Source of the DNA: Mesorhizobium sp.
GTDB lineage: Bacteria > Pseudomonadota > Alphaproteobacteria > Rhizobiales > Rhizobiaceae
DNA: 64,000 nt
Direction: 5' to 3'
Assembly (NCBI GenBank): GCA_004017275.1
Contig: SAKE01000001.1
Coordinates: 558,001 to 622,000 of the forward strand
Position 1 is the first letter of the stretch. The number at the start of each line of letters is the position of its first letter. The notes under the pieces are model-generated. The model did no database searches. It was not told the DNA's origin and saw only the letters and a program-made list of their open reading frames with translations. Shown piece by piece: positions 9,556 to 18,454 of the stretch. The translations under genes were made by a program, and so were the position numbers.

Positions 9556-10826
9556 ATGCTGCTCTCCTGTTCGATCAGCGTGGCCAAATTGTTGACCTCG
9601 TCGATGCTGTGGATCTGGCGCCGGTTGACGGCGATGTGACGGCCGAATTTCAGCGCCTTTGCCTCACAACTGGCGCGCAGATCCTCGTCGGCAATGGTCT
9701 CGAAATCGGCATTGTGGGCGAGGCCGAGGATACGCCTGTGGACCTCGATGCCGGCAAAGCCGAGCAGGTCGGTCCACATTTGGTGCAGCACATGGTCGAG
9801 CGCCTGCTCCGCGCCAAGCCTGTCGCCCTGATCCTCGAACAAGCTCTTCTGGTAGAGCATGCCGGTGCGTTCGGTGCGCCACAGATGCGAGAATTCGGCA
9901 CGGAATACTGCCCAGGTCTCGGTCGTCACCTCAAGCAGATAGGCGCGCATGGCGTCGCGCCTGCCCTCCTGCTCGTGGCCGCGCTGCGAGAAGAACGACA
10001 TCCAGAAATTGGCCAGCAGCATGCCGACATCGAAGGCCATCGGGCCATAGAAGGCGAACTCCGGATCGATCATCCGGGTTTCGGTATCAGTGACCATGAT
10101 CGAGCCGGAATGCAGGTCGCCATGCAGCAGCGTTTCGGCATTGGCGGCGAAGAGGTGCTTCAGCCGCTGTGCTTCCACCTTGAGGTCGCGGTCGGCGCGC
10201 AGTTCGGCGACGAGGCCGTCGAGCTGCGGGCTCGTATGCCGGTTCATCTTGGCGTCGAAATAGGGGTCGGAGAACACCAGGCTCTCGGTGATGTCGCAGA
10301 GTTCGACATTGTCGGCGAACAGCGCCAGATCGGCCTTGCGGTCCTTGGCCGCCATGTGCAGGTCGGAGCCGCGAAACAGCGTGCGGGCTATGAACAGGCC
10401 GATATCCCTTGCAATGTTCGGCAGCTGGCGGCCATCGATCAGGGCGCGGCGCAGGATGATGTGCGGCGGCGCTAGATATTCCATGATGATCAGCGCCTGG
10501 CGTTCATCGAAATAATGGATCGCCGGCACCGAGCCCGGCGCGCGCGCCTCTTGCCTTGTCAGCGCGTGATATTCGAAGAAGGAGCGTTTTAAGGGCAGCG
10601 GCCAGCTGTCGCCGACCAGGCGGACATACGGCAGGGCCTGCTTGACTACCGCCGCACCGCTGGCGCCCTCGACGATGAAGACCAGGTTGAGATTGCCGTC
10701 GCCGACCTCGCGCACCTTCCAGGCGTCAGTGTCCTTGCCGATCTTCGCGCACAGCGCGTCGTTGCCGCCAAGGCGTGCAGCTAGGGTCTCGACCGACAGG
10801 GCTTCAAACGGCAATTCTTCAGTCAT
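9552..10826 (-). CDS. mtnK: S-methyl-5-thioribose kinase
   Basis: 424 residues from the ATG at 10826. An ATG two codons earlier (10832) is also possible, but GGAGG is only correctly spaced for 10826. It phosphorylates 5-methylthioribose at C1 with ATP. The APH-like kinase fold is shown by [10 protein letters not shown] (nucleotide loop), the catalytic loop [13 protein letters not shown] near residue 235, and the metal-binding segment [15 protein letters not shown] near 255. It forms an overlapping operon with mtnA. It is divergent from a ribose-type ABC importer that probably brings in methylthioribose. Confidence 0.95.
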   Translation of the reverse strand: MTEELPFEALSVETLAARLGGNDALCAKIGKDTDAWKVREVGDGNLNLVFIVEGASGAAVVKQALPYVRLVGDSWPLPLKRSFFEYHALTRQEARAPGSVPAIHYFDERQALIIMEYLAPPHIILRRALIDGRQLPNIARDIGLFIARTLFRGSDLHMAAKDRKADLALFADNVELCDITESLVFSDPYFDAKMNRHTSPQLDGLVAELRADRDLKVEAQRLKHLFAANAETLLHGDLHSGSIMVTDTETRMIDPEFAFYGPMAFDVGMLLANFWMSFFSQRGHEQEGRRDAMRAYLLEVTTETWAVFRAEFSHLWRTERTGMLYQKSLFEDQGDRLGAEQALDHVLHQMWTDLLGFAGIEVHRRILGLAHNADFETIADEDLRASCEAKALKFGRHIAVNRRQIHSIDEVNNLATLIEQESSI

Positions 10827-10880
10827 CGTCATCCTCCCGCATATGCGCTCCGAACATAATGGAGGCGTGGCGGCCGGGCC

Positions 10881-10943
10881 AAGCTAGGAAGCGATCTGGC
10901 AATTGTCAATCGTGTTGACAATTGCCGATACAGCCCATAGCGT
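10881..10943. promoter_or_regulatory. Divergent mtnKA/ABC promoters with a perfect palindromic operator
   Basis: GGCAATTGTCAA (10898-10909) and its exact reverse complement TTGACAATTGCC (10915-10926) are separated by five bases. Each arm supplies a TTGACA -35 box, one for each direction. Plus strand: 10915-10920, 17 bases, then TAGCGT at 10938-10943. Minus strand: 10904-10909, 17 bases, then TAGCTT at 10881-10886. A dimeric repressor bound here would shut both units. No regulator gene lies next to it. Confidence 0.75.
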
Positions 10944-10961
10944 CATGTCAGGGAGGAACGC

Positions 10962-12473
10962 ATGGTCGGCAATGCCGTGTTCCGCGTAGAGGGACTGAGG
11001 AAATCCTTTGGCCACAACGAGGTGCTTGGCGGCGTCTCGCTCGAATTGCATGCCGGCGAAGTGACCGTGCTGATGGGCGCCAACGGCGCCGGCAAATCCA
11101 CCCTCGTCAAGATCATCTCCGGCGTCTACGAACGCGGCGGCGGCACGATGGCGCTCGCCGACCAGGATTTTGCACCCAACACGCCGGCCGAGGCGATCTG
11201 CGCCGGCGTGGTCACCGTTCACCAGAACATCAATGACGGTGTCGTCGCCGATCTCGACGTCGCCACCAATCTGACGCTGGACCGCCTGAGCGGCAGCGGC
11301 GCGCCGACCCTTTTCAATCCGGTCCGCGTGCGCCGGGAGGCAAAGGCCGTTGCCGACCGCATGGGGCTGGTCATCGATTTGAAGGCGCGAGTCAGCGACC
11401 TTTCGCTGGCCGATCGCCAGATGGTAGCGATTGCCCGCGCGCTGGCGCATCAGCCGAAGGTGCTGATCCTCGACGAGCCGACCTCATCGCTCTCCAGCGC
11501 CGAGGCCGACCGGCTGTTTGCGCTGATCGACAGGCTGCGCGAGCAAGGCGTGGCCATCCTCTACATCTCGCACCGCATGTCGGATATCAGGCGACTGGCC
11601 GATCGCATCGTCTCGATGCGTGATGGGATCATCTCAGGCATTTTCGACAGGAAGCCGCTCGACTACGAAGGCGCGGTCAACGCCATGCTCGGCCGCAAGA
11701 TCCATCTCGACCAGATCGTCGTCAGGAGTTCGGCCAAGCCAATCCTTACGATCGAAGGCCTGCGTATTGCACAAGGCGCCCGGCCGATCTCGCTGACGCT
11801 CGGCGACGGCGAGGTCGTTGCCATCACCGGCCTCGTCGGCGTCGGCAAGACGGCGCTGGCCGAGACGCTGTTTGGCGTGCGCCAGCCATTGTCCGGCACG
11901 ATGACGATGAACGGCAAGCCCTATGCGCCGAATTCGACGGGTGAGGCGATCGCCGCCGGCGTGTTCCTCGTCGCCAAGGATCGCGGCGAGAACGGCATCG
12001 TCGGCGGCTTCAACATCCAGGAAAATATCAGCCTGCCGTTTCACAAGCGCATGTCACGTTTCGCTGTTCTCAGGCGCCGTTTGGAACGCGCCACCGCGCG
12101 CCGGCAGATCGAGGAGCTGGGCATCGTCTGCCGTTCCGAGAAGGACGAGATGTCGGAGCTCTCCGGTGGCAACCAGCAGAAGGTGATGGTCGCCCGCTGG
12201 ATGGCCCAGGATGCGAGGTTGTTCATCCTGGATGAGCCGTTTCAGGGCGTCGACATTTCCGCCCGGCGCGACATTGCCGCCAAGCTCAGGGCCAGTGCCA
12301 ACGGCCGCGCCACGCTGTTGTTCGTCACCGAGCTCGACGAGGCGCTGGAGACCGCCGATCGCATCCTGGTCATGTCGGAGCAGACCATCGTCGGCGAGCA
12401 CCGGAACGCCGAAGTCGATCTCGATCGCCTGCTGGCCGAGGTCGCCGGCGGGCCGTTGCACAGCGCGGCCTGA
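10962..12473 (+). CDS. Ribose-type ABC importer ATP-binding protein (probable methylthioribose importer)
   Basis: 503 residues with two ATPase domains in tandem, as in RbsA. Domain 1 has Walker A GANGAGKST and Walker B ILDEPTSS, with the usual degenerate signature LSLADRQM. Domain 2 has a shortened P-loop (GLVGVGKTAL), a good signature LSGGNQQK and LDEPFQGVD. GGGAGG precedes the ATG. The gene shares an operator with mtnKA and is followed by a permease and a binding protein. The substrate is therefore inferred to be 5-methylthioribose or a close analogue; the family itself carries many pentoses and hexoses. Confidence 0.9.
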   Translation: MVGNAVFRVEGLRKSFGHNEVLGGVSLELHAGEVTVLMGANGAGKSTLVKIISGVYERGGGTMALADQDFAPNTPAEAICAGVVTVHQNINDGVVADLDVATNLTLDRLSGSGAPTLFNPVRVRREAKAVADRMGLVIDLKARVSDLSLADRQMVAIARALAHQPKVLILDEPTSSLSSAEADRLFALIDRLREQGVAILYISHRMSDIRRLADRIVSMRDGIISGIFDRKPLDYEGAVNAMLGRKIHLDQIVVRSSAKPILTIEGLRIAQGARPISLTLGDGEVVAITGLVGVGKTALAETLFGVRQPLSGTMTMNGKPYAPNSTGEAIAAGVFLVAKDRGENGIVGGFNIQENISLPFHKRMSRFAVLRRRLERATARRQIEELGIVCRSEKDEMSELSGGNQQKVMVARWMAQDARLFILDEPFQGVDISARRDIAAKLRASANGRATLLFVTELDEALETADRILVMSEQTIVGEHRNAEVDLDRLLAEVAGGPLHSAA

Positions 12474-12546
12474 AGGACGCGAGGAATTGGAATGGAGAGA
12501 GCATGGGTTCGAGAGTAAAGACGGCTGCAGCGCGCGGGAGCGCTGA

Positions 12547-13542
12547 ATGACGTTGCGCGACCACGCCATCCGCTACGGCTTCATCGTGCTCCTGTTCGGG
12601 CTCGTCGCCTATTTCGCGACCGCCGCCGACGGTTTCGTTTCGCCGCAAAGCGCCGTCTTCATCTTCCAGTCGGTCGCCATCACCGGCGTGTTGGCGCTCG
12701 GCGTCACCGCCACGCTCGTTGTCGGCGGCTTTGATCTGTCGATCGGCTCGGTCGCCACATCGGCCATGATGGCGGCTGCCTATGTGATGGTGGTGCTGGA
12801 GCAGAACGCACTTGTCGCGGTGGTGGTCTGCCTGCTGATCGGCGCCGTTGTCGGCCTGATCAACGGCTGGCTGATCGTCTACATGCGCGTGCCTGATCTG
12901 CTGGCGACGCTCGGCATGATGTTCCTGCTGGTCGGCCTGCAGCGCATCCCGACCGAAGGCCGCTCGATCGCCACCGGCATGACCATGCCGGATGGCTCGG
13001 TCGCCAACGGCAAATTCTCCGACGCCTTCCTGGCGCTCGGCCGCCACCGCTTCGATTTCTTCATCCCGAACCTCATTCCGGTGTCGGTGGTGGTGCTGCT
13101 CGTGCTCGCCGTGCTGATCTGGTTCTTCCTTGAATACACGCGTTTCGGCCGCATGATGTATGCCGTCGGCAGCAACGAGCGCGCCGCCGAACTCGCCGGC
13201 GCGCCTGTCAAGGCATACAAGATCTGGGCCTACGTTATTTCAGGTGTTTTTGCCTCGATCGGCGGCATTTTGCTCGCTGCCCGGCTTGGACGCGGCGACA
13301 TCGCCTCGGGTAATAATCTGCTGCTCGATGCGGTTGCCGCGGCGCTGATCGGCTACGCGGTGCTGGGTGCTGCCAAGCCGAACGCCTTCGGCACCGCCAT
13401 CGGCGCGCTGTTCGTCGGCATCTTGCTGCAAGGCCTGACGATGATGAACGCGCCTTACTACACGCAGGATTTCGTCAAGGGCGTGGTTCTGGTCGTCGCC
13501 CTTGTCTTCACCTTTGCGCTTTCGGGCAGGGGCAGGAGGTAG
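12547..13542 (+). CDS. Ribose-type ABC importer permease
   Basis: 331 residues, highly hydrophobic, of the RbsC family. The family signature is visible as GGFDLSIGSVATSAMM near residue 60 and AVGSNERAAELAGAPVKAYK near 205. It forms the channel of the importer with the tandem ATPase at 10962. The start ATG overlaps the stop of a possible 15-codon leader peptide (12503-12550), which may only be chance. No other permease is nearby, so the channel is presumably a homodimer. Confidence 0.92.
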   Translation: MTLRDHAIRYGFIVLLFGLVAYFATAADGFVSPQSAVFIFQSVAITGVLALGVTATLVVGGFDLSIGSVATSAMMAAAYVMVVLEQNALVAVVVCLLIGAVVGLINGWLIVYMRVPDLLATLGMMFLLVGLQRIPTEGRSIATGMTMPDGSVANGKFSDAFLALGRHRFDFFIPNLIPVSVVVLLVLAVLIWFFLEYTRFGRMMYAVGSNERAAELAGAPVKAYKIWAYVISGVFASIGGILLAARLGRGDIASGNNLLLDAVAAALIGYAVLGAAKPNAFGTAIGALFVGILLQGLTMMNAPYYTQDFVKGVVLVVALVFTFALSGRGRR

Positions 13543-13591
13543 TTTCGACCGGAACAGGATTTTGGGTTCAACAAGAGTGGAGGAAAACAAG

Positions 13592-14644
13592 GTGAGCATT
13601 ACAAGAAGATTTTTGGGGAAGGTGGCGCTCGGATTGGCCGGCGCAACCGTGCTGATGCAGTTCCCGGCTTTTGCCGCGGACAAGCCGGCGCCTTTCGACA
13701 AGCCCGGCGTCAAGATCGCGCTGGTGCGCTATCTCTCGACCGGCGACTTCTTCCAGGCCTATCTCTCGGGCGTCGAGGCACAGTCGAAGGCGCTCGGTAT
13801 CGACCTGCGCGTGCTCGACAGCCGCCAGGACGCCGCCCTTCAGTCCGATATGGTTGATCAGGCCATCGCACTTGGCGTGCAGGGCATCATCATCCAGCAC
13901 GGTCTGACGGAATCGATGAAGGACGCCGCCCAGCGTGCGGTCGACGCCGGCATCAAGGTGGTGGCTTTCGACGTCAATGTCGAAAACCCCAAGATCCCGC
14001 AGGTCGAACAGTCCGATCGCGACCTGGCCCGCCTCGCGCTCGAGCAGGCGGTCAAGGACAATGGCGAGAGCTGGGACGCCGGCTATGTCTATGTCGCCGG
14101 CATCGCACCGCTCGATCGTCGCAACGAGACCTGGGTCGACGTGAAGAAGAAATATGCGGGCGTCAAGGAAGTCGCGATGTTCGGCACGCTCGACAATCCG
14201 ATCGCCAACTCGGTCGCCAACCAGGCGCGCTCGGTGCTGTCGGCCCATCCCGACATCAAGGTGATGTTCGCCCCCTATGACGAATTCGCCAAGGGCGTGA
14301 AGATCGCTGTCGACGAGGCGGGCTTGAACAAGGGCATCAAGATCTATTCGGCCGACATTTCGACCTCGGACATATCAGCGATGCGCGAACCCGACAGCGC
14401 CTGGGCTGCCACCGCCGCGACCAATCCGGCAGTTGTCGGCCAGGTTTCGGTGCGTGCACTGGCTCAGCTGCTGGCCGGTGAAGATCCCGGCCATAACGTC
14501 GTTGTGCCGCCGACGCTGATCACCCAGAAGGATCTCATCGACAAGGACATCAAGAACATGGAAGACCTGTCGGCCAAGCTGCCGCAGTTCGCCCATGCCG
14601 ATGTCGCGATGCCGGCCTGGATGCCGAACCCGAACGCGAAGTAG
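13592..14644 (+). CDS. Periplasmic sugar-binding protein of the ribose-type importer
   Basis: 350 residues from a GTG at 13592 with GGAGG eight bases upstream. The longer frame from 13502 overlaps the permease and lacks a signal. A signal peptide ends near FAA (residue 29). The rest is the two-lobe Peripla_BP_4 (RbsB) fold, with repeated segments such as DMVDQAIALGVQGIIIQ and ADISTSDISAM. It captures the substrate for the ABC importer. The operon order ATPase, permease, binding protein is closed by a strong terminator. Specificity for methylthioribose is inferred from the shared operator with mtnK. Confidence 0.92.
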   Translation: MSITRRFLGKVALGLAGATVLMQFPAFAADKPAPFDKPGVKIALVRYLSTGDFFQAYLSGVEAQSKALGIDLRVLDSRQDAALQSDMVDQAIALGVQGIIIQHGLTESMKDAAQRAVDAGIKVVAFDVNVENPKIPQVEQSDRDLARLALEQAVKDNGESWDAGYVYVAGIAPLDRRNETWVDVKKKYAGVKEVAMFGTLDNPIANSVANQARSVLSAHPDIKVMFAPYDEFAKGVKIAVDEAGLNKGIKIYSADISTSDISAMREPDSAWAATAATNPAVVGQVSVRALAQLLAGEDPGHNVVVPPTLITQKDLIDKDIKNMEDLSAKLPQFAHADVAMPAWMPNPNAK

Positions 14645-14680
14645 GTTTCGAACGGGTCATCAATTCTAACCAAAACACGG

Positions 14681-14716
14681 AGCCGCCTGCAGCAGCTTGT
14701 TGCAGGCGGCTTTTTG
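14681..14716 (+). terminator. Rho-independent terminator of the ABC operon
   Basis: AGCCGCCTGCA and TGCAGGCGGCT form an 11-bp perfect stem around a nine-base loop, followed by a run of T. It lies 37 bases after the binding-protein stop. Confidence 0.93.
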
Positions 14717-14813
14717 TCGAAGATGCCCGCACGGCGGGTTAGCCGGGTTTCAATCGTCGCAAACTACGGTTTTGCGATGCCGGAGAAATCAGCCGCGAAG
14801 GTGTCGGTTCAGC

Positions 14814-15659
14814 ATGGAAGCACGAGCGGTAACCGAGGAAAGCCTGTCCGGCGCCGTCGCCGGAACATTGTTTCGATGCCAGCGTGCCTCCACCGGCGTC
14901 GTGGTGTTGGGCGGATCGAGTGGCCGCGTCGATGTCGGGCGCGCGCGGCTCTTTGCAAACGAAGGCTCGTCGGCCTTGGCCTTGCAATGGTTTGGCGGCG
15001 AGGGCCAGGCTCCCGGAATATGCGAAATTCCCCTCGAAATCTTCTTCGCGGCAACCGATCATCTCCTTGAAACAGGATGCCGCCGCATCGTCTATGTCGG
15101 CACATCCAAGGGTGCCGAGGCCGCGTTGCTCGCGGCGGTCCATGACCCGCGCATCAACGCCGTGGTCGCAATCAGCCCATCATCGGTGGTTTGGGGAAAT
15201 ATCGGTGCCGGCCGGGATGGCGTCACCTGGCCTGAACGATCCTCATGGTCGCTCAACGGTCTTCCCCTGCCGTTTGTGCCGACGGATCCGAATTGGACAC
15301 CGGAGTATGTGGATGGCCTGGTGTCCTACCGCGCGCTCTTCGAGCATTGTTTGAAAGCCTTCGAACGTGAAGCAAAGGCGGCGACCATTCCCCTTGAGAC
15401 CGCATCGGCCGAGCTTCTGCTGGTCGCAGGCGGTGACGATGCGCTGTGGCCTTCCCTCTGGTTCGCGACGGAGATAGTCCGGCGGCGAGACAACACCGGC
15501 AAAGTCACACATCTCGTTTCGTCGCCCGATGCGGGCCACCGCATTCTCTTGCCGGGCGAGAATACACCACGCTCGACATTGCATGCACATGGAGGCAATG
15601 ACGCGGCCGATTCAAGACTGGGCAGAAAGGCTTGGGAATGCATCCGGGAACTGCTGTAG
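14814..15659 (+). CDS. Alpha/beta hydrolase, acyl-CoA thioesterase/BAAT C-terminal-like
   Basis: 281 residues from the ATG at 14814, where homology-like sequence begins; the open frame upstream overlaps the terminator. The nucleophile elbow is GTSKGAEAALLAA near residue 108, close to the GxSKG form of the BAAT C-terminal family. An acidic residue in VAGGDDALWPS near 205 and a late His in SPDAGHRILLPG near 240 complete a plausible Ser-Asp-His triad. The N-terminal immunoglobulin-like domain of longer family members is absent. It would cleave or transfer an acyl group, but the substrate is unknown. It stands alone between a terminator and the toxin-antitoxin pair. Confidence 0.75.
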   Translation: MEARAVTEESLSGAVAGTLFRCQRASTGVVVLGGSSGRVDVGRARLFANEGSSALALQWFGGEGQAPGICEIPLEIFFAATDHLLETGCRRIVYVGTSKGAEAALLAAVHDPRINAVVAISPSSVVWGNIGAGRDGVTWPERSSWSLNGLPLPFVPTDPNWTPEYVDGLVSYRALFEHCLKAFEREAKAATIPLETASAELLLVAGGDDALWPSLWFATEIVRRRDNTGKVTHLVSSPDAGHRILLPGENTPRSTLHAHGGNDAADSRLGRKAWECIRELL

Positions 15660-15702
15660 CTGCAGTTCAGGATTGTCTTCGCATTTGGCGGCAGTGGTGT
15701 CT

Positions 15703-15975
15703 TCACTCATTGAACAGGTCGGAATGGGAACCAGTGCGAGCAAGCTGTAGTTCATCGTCCGCAACGCGGTAGATCAAAAGCCAGTCCGGTTCTATGTGCG
15801 CGTCGCGATAGCCCTTCCAGTCGCCTTTCAGAGGGTGATCCTTGTAACTCGCCGGTAGCTCATTTCCGGTGATCAGGAGGCCGAGCAGCTCCCGCAATTT
15901 ACCGAGGTCTTTGCCACGCTTCTCCATACGTTTCACATCCCGGCGGAATTGCCCGGAGCGAACAGGAGCCAGCAC
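15703..15975 (-). CDS. yafQ: YafQ-type mRNA interferase toxin
   Basis: 90 residues from a GTG one base after the antitoxin stop. It is of the RelE/ParE fold, YafQ subgroup: FRRDVKRMEKRGKDL near the start, then LKGDWKGYRDAHIEPDW and LLIYRV, ending in ARTGSHSDLF, where the His is part of the usual active-site set. YafQ toxins cleave mRNA on the ribosome. It is co-expressed with and neutralised by the DinJ-like antitoxin upstream. The gene looks intact. Confidence 0.93.
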   Translation of the reverse strand: MLAPVRSGQFRRDVKRMEKRGKDLGKLRELLGLLITGNELPASYKDHPLKGDWKGYRDAHIEPDWLLIYRVADDELQLARTGSHSDLFNE

Positions 15976-15976
15976 G

Positions 15977-16234
15977 TCAGATACCCAAATCCTTGAACAA
16001 CTCGTCGGCTGTGGCGAAACGCTTGCCCTTGCCTTTTTCCAATTCGGCCATGGCCTTTCGCGTGGTAGCGTTTGGCACCTTCACCGGAAAGGGAAATTCC
16101 TTATCCGCGGCAACGCGGACCAGCAGCAGGCGGATGGCATCGGAAACTGATAATCCCATTGCTGCCAAGGCTTCCGTTGCCTGATCCTTTGTCGCCGTAT
16201 CGATCCGAGCGCGGACCACGGTATCCGTTGCCAT
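15977..16234 (-). CDS. dinJ: RelB/DinJ family antitoxin
   Basis: 85 residues. An N-terminal ribbon-helix-helix domain (VVRARIDTATKDQATEALAA, then GLSVSDAIRLLLVRVA) binds DNA. A C-terminal tail rich in charged residues would wrap the toxin. AGGAG precedes the ATG. It stands first in a two-gene operon with the YafQ-like toxin, and the palindrome 18 bases upstream is a likely autoregulatory operator. Confidence 0.93.
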   Translation of the reverse strand: MATDTVVRARIDTATKDQATEALAAMGLSVSDAIRLLLVRVAADKEFPFPVKVPNATTRKAMAELEKGKGKRFATADELFKDLGI

Positions 16235-16251
16235 CTCAAGACTCCTCTGAG

Positions 16252-16266
16252 AGCTACAATGTAGCT
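16252..16266. promoter_or_regulatory. Operator palindrome of the toxin-antitoxin operon
   Basis: AGCTACAATGTAGCT is a perfect 15-base palindrome just upstream of the antitoxin ribosome-binding site. DinJ-type ribbon-helix-helix proteins usually repress their own operon at such sites. Confidence 0.65.
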
Positions 16267-16307
16267 ACGGATGTCCAGATGCGCAAGCCTGTTGGTGCTT
16301 TCGCAAC

Positions 16308-18362
16308 CTACCGCAACGCAGCCGCGATGTTGCCGCCGTCGACCGTCGTCACATCGGCGGTGGTGCGATCGGCCAGCGCATGATGCAGGAAGGCCTGCGC
16401 CACGTCCTGCGCCGTCACTTCCTGGCCGAGCAGATTCCCGGACATGTAGTCCTTCTCCGACACGCCGCGCGCGCCCGAACGGCTGGCGATCATGGCGTCG
16501 GTCAAAAGGCCCGAGCGGATGCGATCGGCGTTGACGGCGTTCGAACGGATGCCGTGCGCGCCATAGTCGAGCGCATATTGCCTGGACAGGAACAGCGTCG
16601 CCGCCTTCGGCACGCCATAGGCGCCGAACTTCGGGCCAGGGTTGACCGCCTGCTTGGAGGTGTTGAACAAAAGCACGCCGCCGGTGCCCTGTTCGAGCAT
16701 GATGCGCACGGCATTCTGCGCCACCGACTGGTGGGCGAAGAAGTTGAGCTCGAAACTCTTGCGCAGCAGCGCATCGTCGAGCTCGCCGATGCGGCCTTCC
16801 CAGGCAGCGCCGGCATTGGACACCAGGATGTCGACACCGCCGAACATGGCGACCGCTCTGTCGAAGGCGGCACGTACCTGTGCCGGGTCGGTGATGTCGG
16901 CGGCGACGCCGATCGAATTGTTACCGGCTTTCTTCGCAGCGTCCGCGGCCTTCTCGGCATCGAGATCGACGACGACGGCATGGGCACCATTGTCGGCGAA
17001 CAGTTTTGCCGTCGCCGCACCGATCGCACCGGCGCCGCCGGTGATCAGCACCACTTGGCCGGTCAACGGCTTCGGCTTGTTGGAAGCGAGCTTGGCCTGT
17101 TCAAGCGACCAGTATTCGAGCGGGAACAGGTCTGCCTTGGCGAGCGGATGGAACCGGCCGACCGCCTCGGCGCCGCGCACCGCCTCGATCCACATCTCGC
17201 CGACATCCGACGCGATCTTCGCGTCCTTCAGCGTGCGGCCGTGGCCGAACATGCCGAGGCCGGGCACCAGCGTCAGCCGCGGCATCTGGTCGAGCATGGT
17301 GCGCTTGACGTCGTCGAGCGCATCATTGGTCTCGAAATAGGCGCGGTAATCCTTGGCGAAGGCGTCGACATGGCTCTTGATCACCGCCTGGTAGTCGCCG
17401 AGCTTGTCGGCGTCGGGCGCCGGCAGTGCCATCGGCCCGGTTTTGATGCGGATTGACAGATCGGGCGTCGAGACGCCGCGCCCGGCATAGTCGGCAATCT
17501 CGGCCGAATTGATGAAATCGACGATCGCGTCGGAGGTGCGGAAGTCAGAGATCATGCGGTCGAAGCGGCCTTCGCCGCGGGCCACGGCCACGGCGCCGCG
17601 CAGCGTCGGCGCGATGGAGGCAGGCGTCGCCAGCTTTGCCGGCCGCGCTGCCTTCGCTGCCTTCGGCTTGCCGCTTGCGGCAATGTAGTCCTCGGCGACG
17701 TTCACATAGTGGATCATCCGGTCGTAGGCCTGTTTGGCATCGTCGCCGAAGGTGAAGATGCCATGCTTGTCGAGGATCAGGCCCTCGACATCAGGATCGG
17801 CGTCGAAGATGTCGGCCGCCGCCTTGGCGAGGTCGAAGCCGGGCATGATGTAGGGCACGTAACCCATCTTCGACCCGAACACCGTCTTGACCAGTGGCTT
17901 GGAGTCTTCCTGGTCGACGATGGCAAGGATAGCGGTCGAGTGCGTGTGGTCGACGAATTTGTGCGGCAGGAAAGCGTGTAGCAGCGTCTCGACCGAGGGG
18001 TTGGGCGACGACGGATCGATGAGGTTGACACGCTGCAGCGCAACCATGTCCTCGTCGGCCAATCTGTTCAGCGCGCGCGCCTTGAGCAGCGGCTTGAGCT
18101 TGACCGCCGGCAGGCCCTGGGGCTCGATGACGCCCATGTCCCAGCCGCTGCCCTTGACGCACAGCACGTCCCACTGGTCGCCGACGAGATCGGTCGCCGT
18201 GGTCTTGCACGAGGTGTTGCCGCCGCCATGCAGGACCAGCCGCGGTTCGCCGCCCAGCAGCCGCGTCGTGTACACGCGCAAGGCCAGGTCGCGGCCGACG
18301 CCCTTCTTTGCATAGTCGGCAACGAGTTTTTCGGCTGCGTCGTCATTCCACAAATTCTTCAT
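16308..18362 (-). CDS. Bifunctional class II aldolase / short-chain dehydrogenase
   Basis: 684 residues from the ATG at 18362; the open frame continues upstream to 18959 but overlaps the SorC gene there. The N-terminal half is a class II aldolase: HGGGNTSCK near residue 43, HTHSTA (zinc ligands) near 140 and a further His in DKHGIFTFG near 195. The C-terminal half, from about residue 425, is an SDR with VVLITGGAGAIG for NAD and the catalytic YGVPK. This fusion is known from rhamnulose-1-phosphate aldolase/lactaldehyde dehydrogenase (RhaD) of rhizobia and related sugar pathways. No rhamnose transport or kinase gene is nearby, so the sugar is open. Confidence 0.85.
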   Translation of the reverse strand: MKNLWNDDAAEKLVADYAKKGVGRDLALRVYTTRLLGGEPRLVLHGGGNTSCKTTATDLVGDQWDVLCVKGSGWDMGVIEPQGLPAVKLKPLLKARALNRLADEDMVALQRVNLIDPSSPNPSVETLLHAFLPHKFVDHTHSTAILAIVDQEDSKPLVKTVFGSKMGYVPYIMPGFDLAKAAADIFDADPDVEGLILDKHGIFTFGDDAKQAYDRMIHYVNVAEDYIAASGKPKAAKAARPAKLATPASIAPTLRGAVAVARGEGRFDRMISDFRTSDAIVDFINSAEIADYAGRGVSTPDLSIRIKTGPMALPAPDADKLGDYQAVIKSHVDAFAKDYRAYFETNDALDDVKRTMLDQMPRLTLVPGLGMFGHGRTLKDAKIASDVGEMWIEAVRGAEAVGRFHPLAKADLFPLEYWSLEQAKLASNKPKPLTGQVVLITGGAGAIGAATAKLFADNGAHAVVVDLDAEKAADAAKKAGNNSIGVAADITDPAQVRAAFDRAVAMFGGVDILVSNAGAAWEGRIGELDDALLRKSFELNFFAHQSVAQNAVRIMLEQGTGGVLLFNTSKQAVNPGPKFGAYGVPKAATLFLSRQYALDYGAHGIRSNAVNADRIRSGLLTDAMIASRSGARGVSEKDYMSGNLLGQEVTAQDVAQAFLHHALADRTTADVTTVDGGNIAAALR

Positions 18363-18454
18363 GTTCGCTTCGTCCGGTTGCTGTCTTTGATGGTGAAACA
18401 GGAATGCCGCGACGCTTTGATGACAATGCGCCGGCGGCGGATATCTGTGCTTTT

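Noticed and set aside
12503..12550. 15-codon frame ending on the start codon of the ribose-type permease
   Set aside because: It could be a leader peptide, but nothing beyond the overlap supports it.
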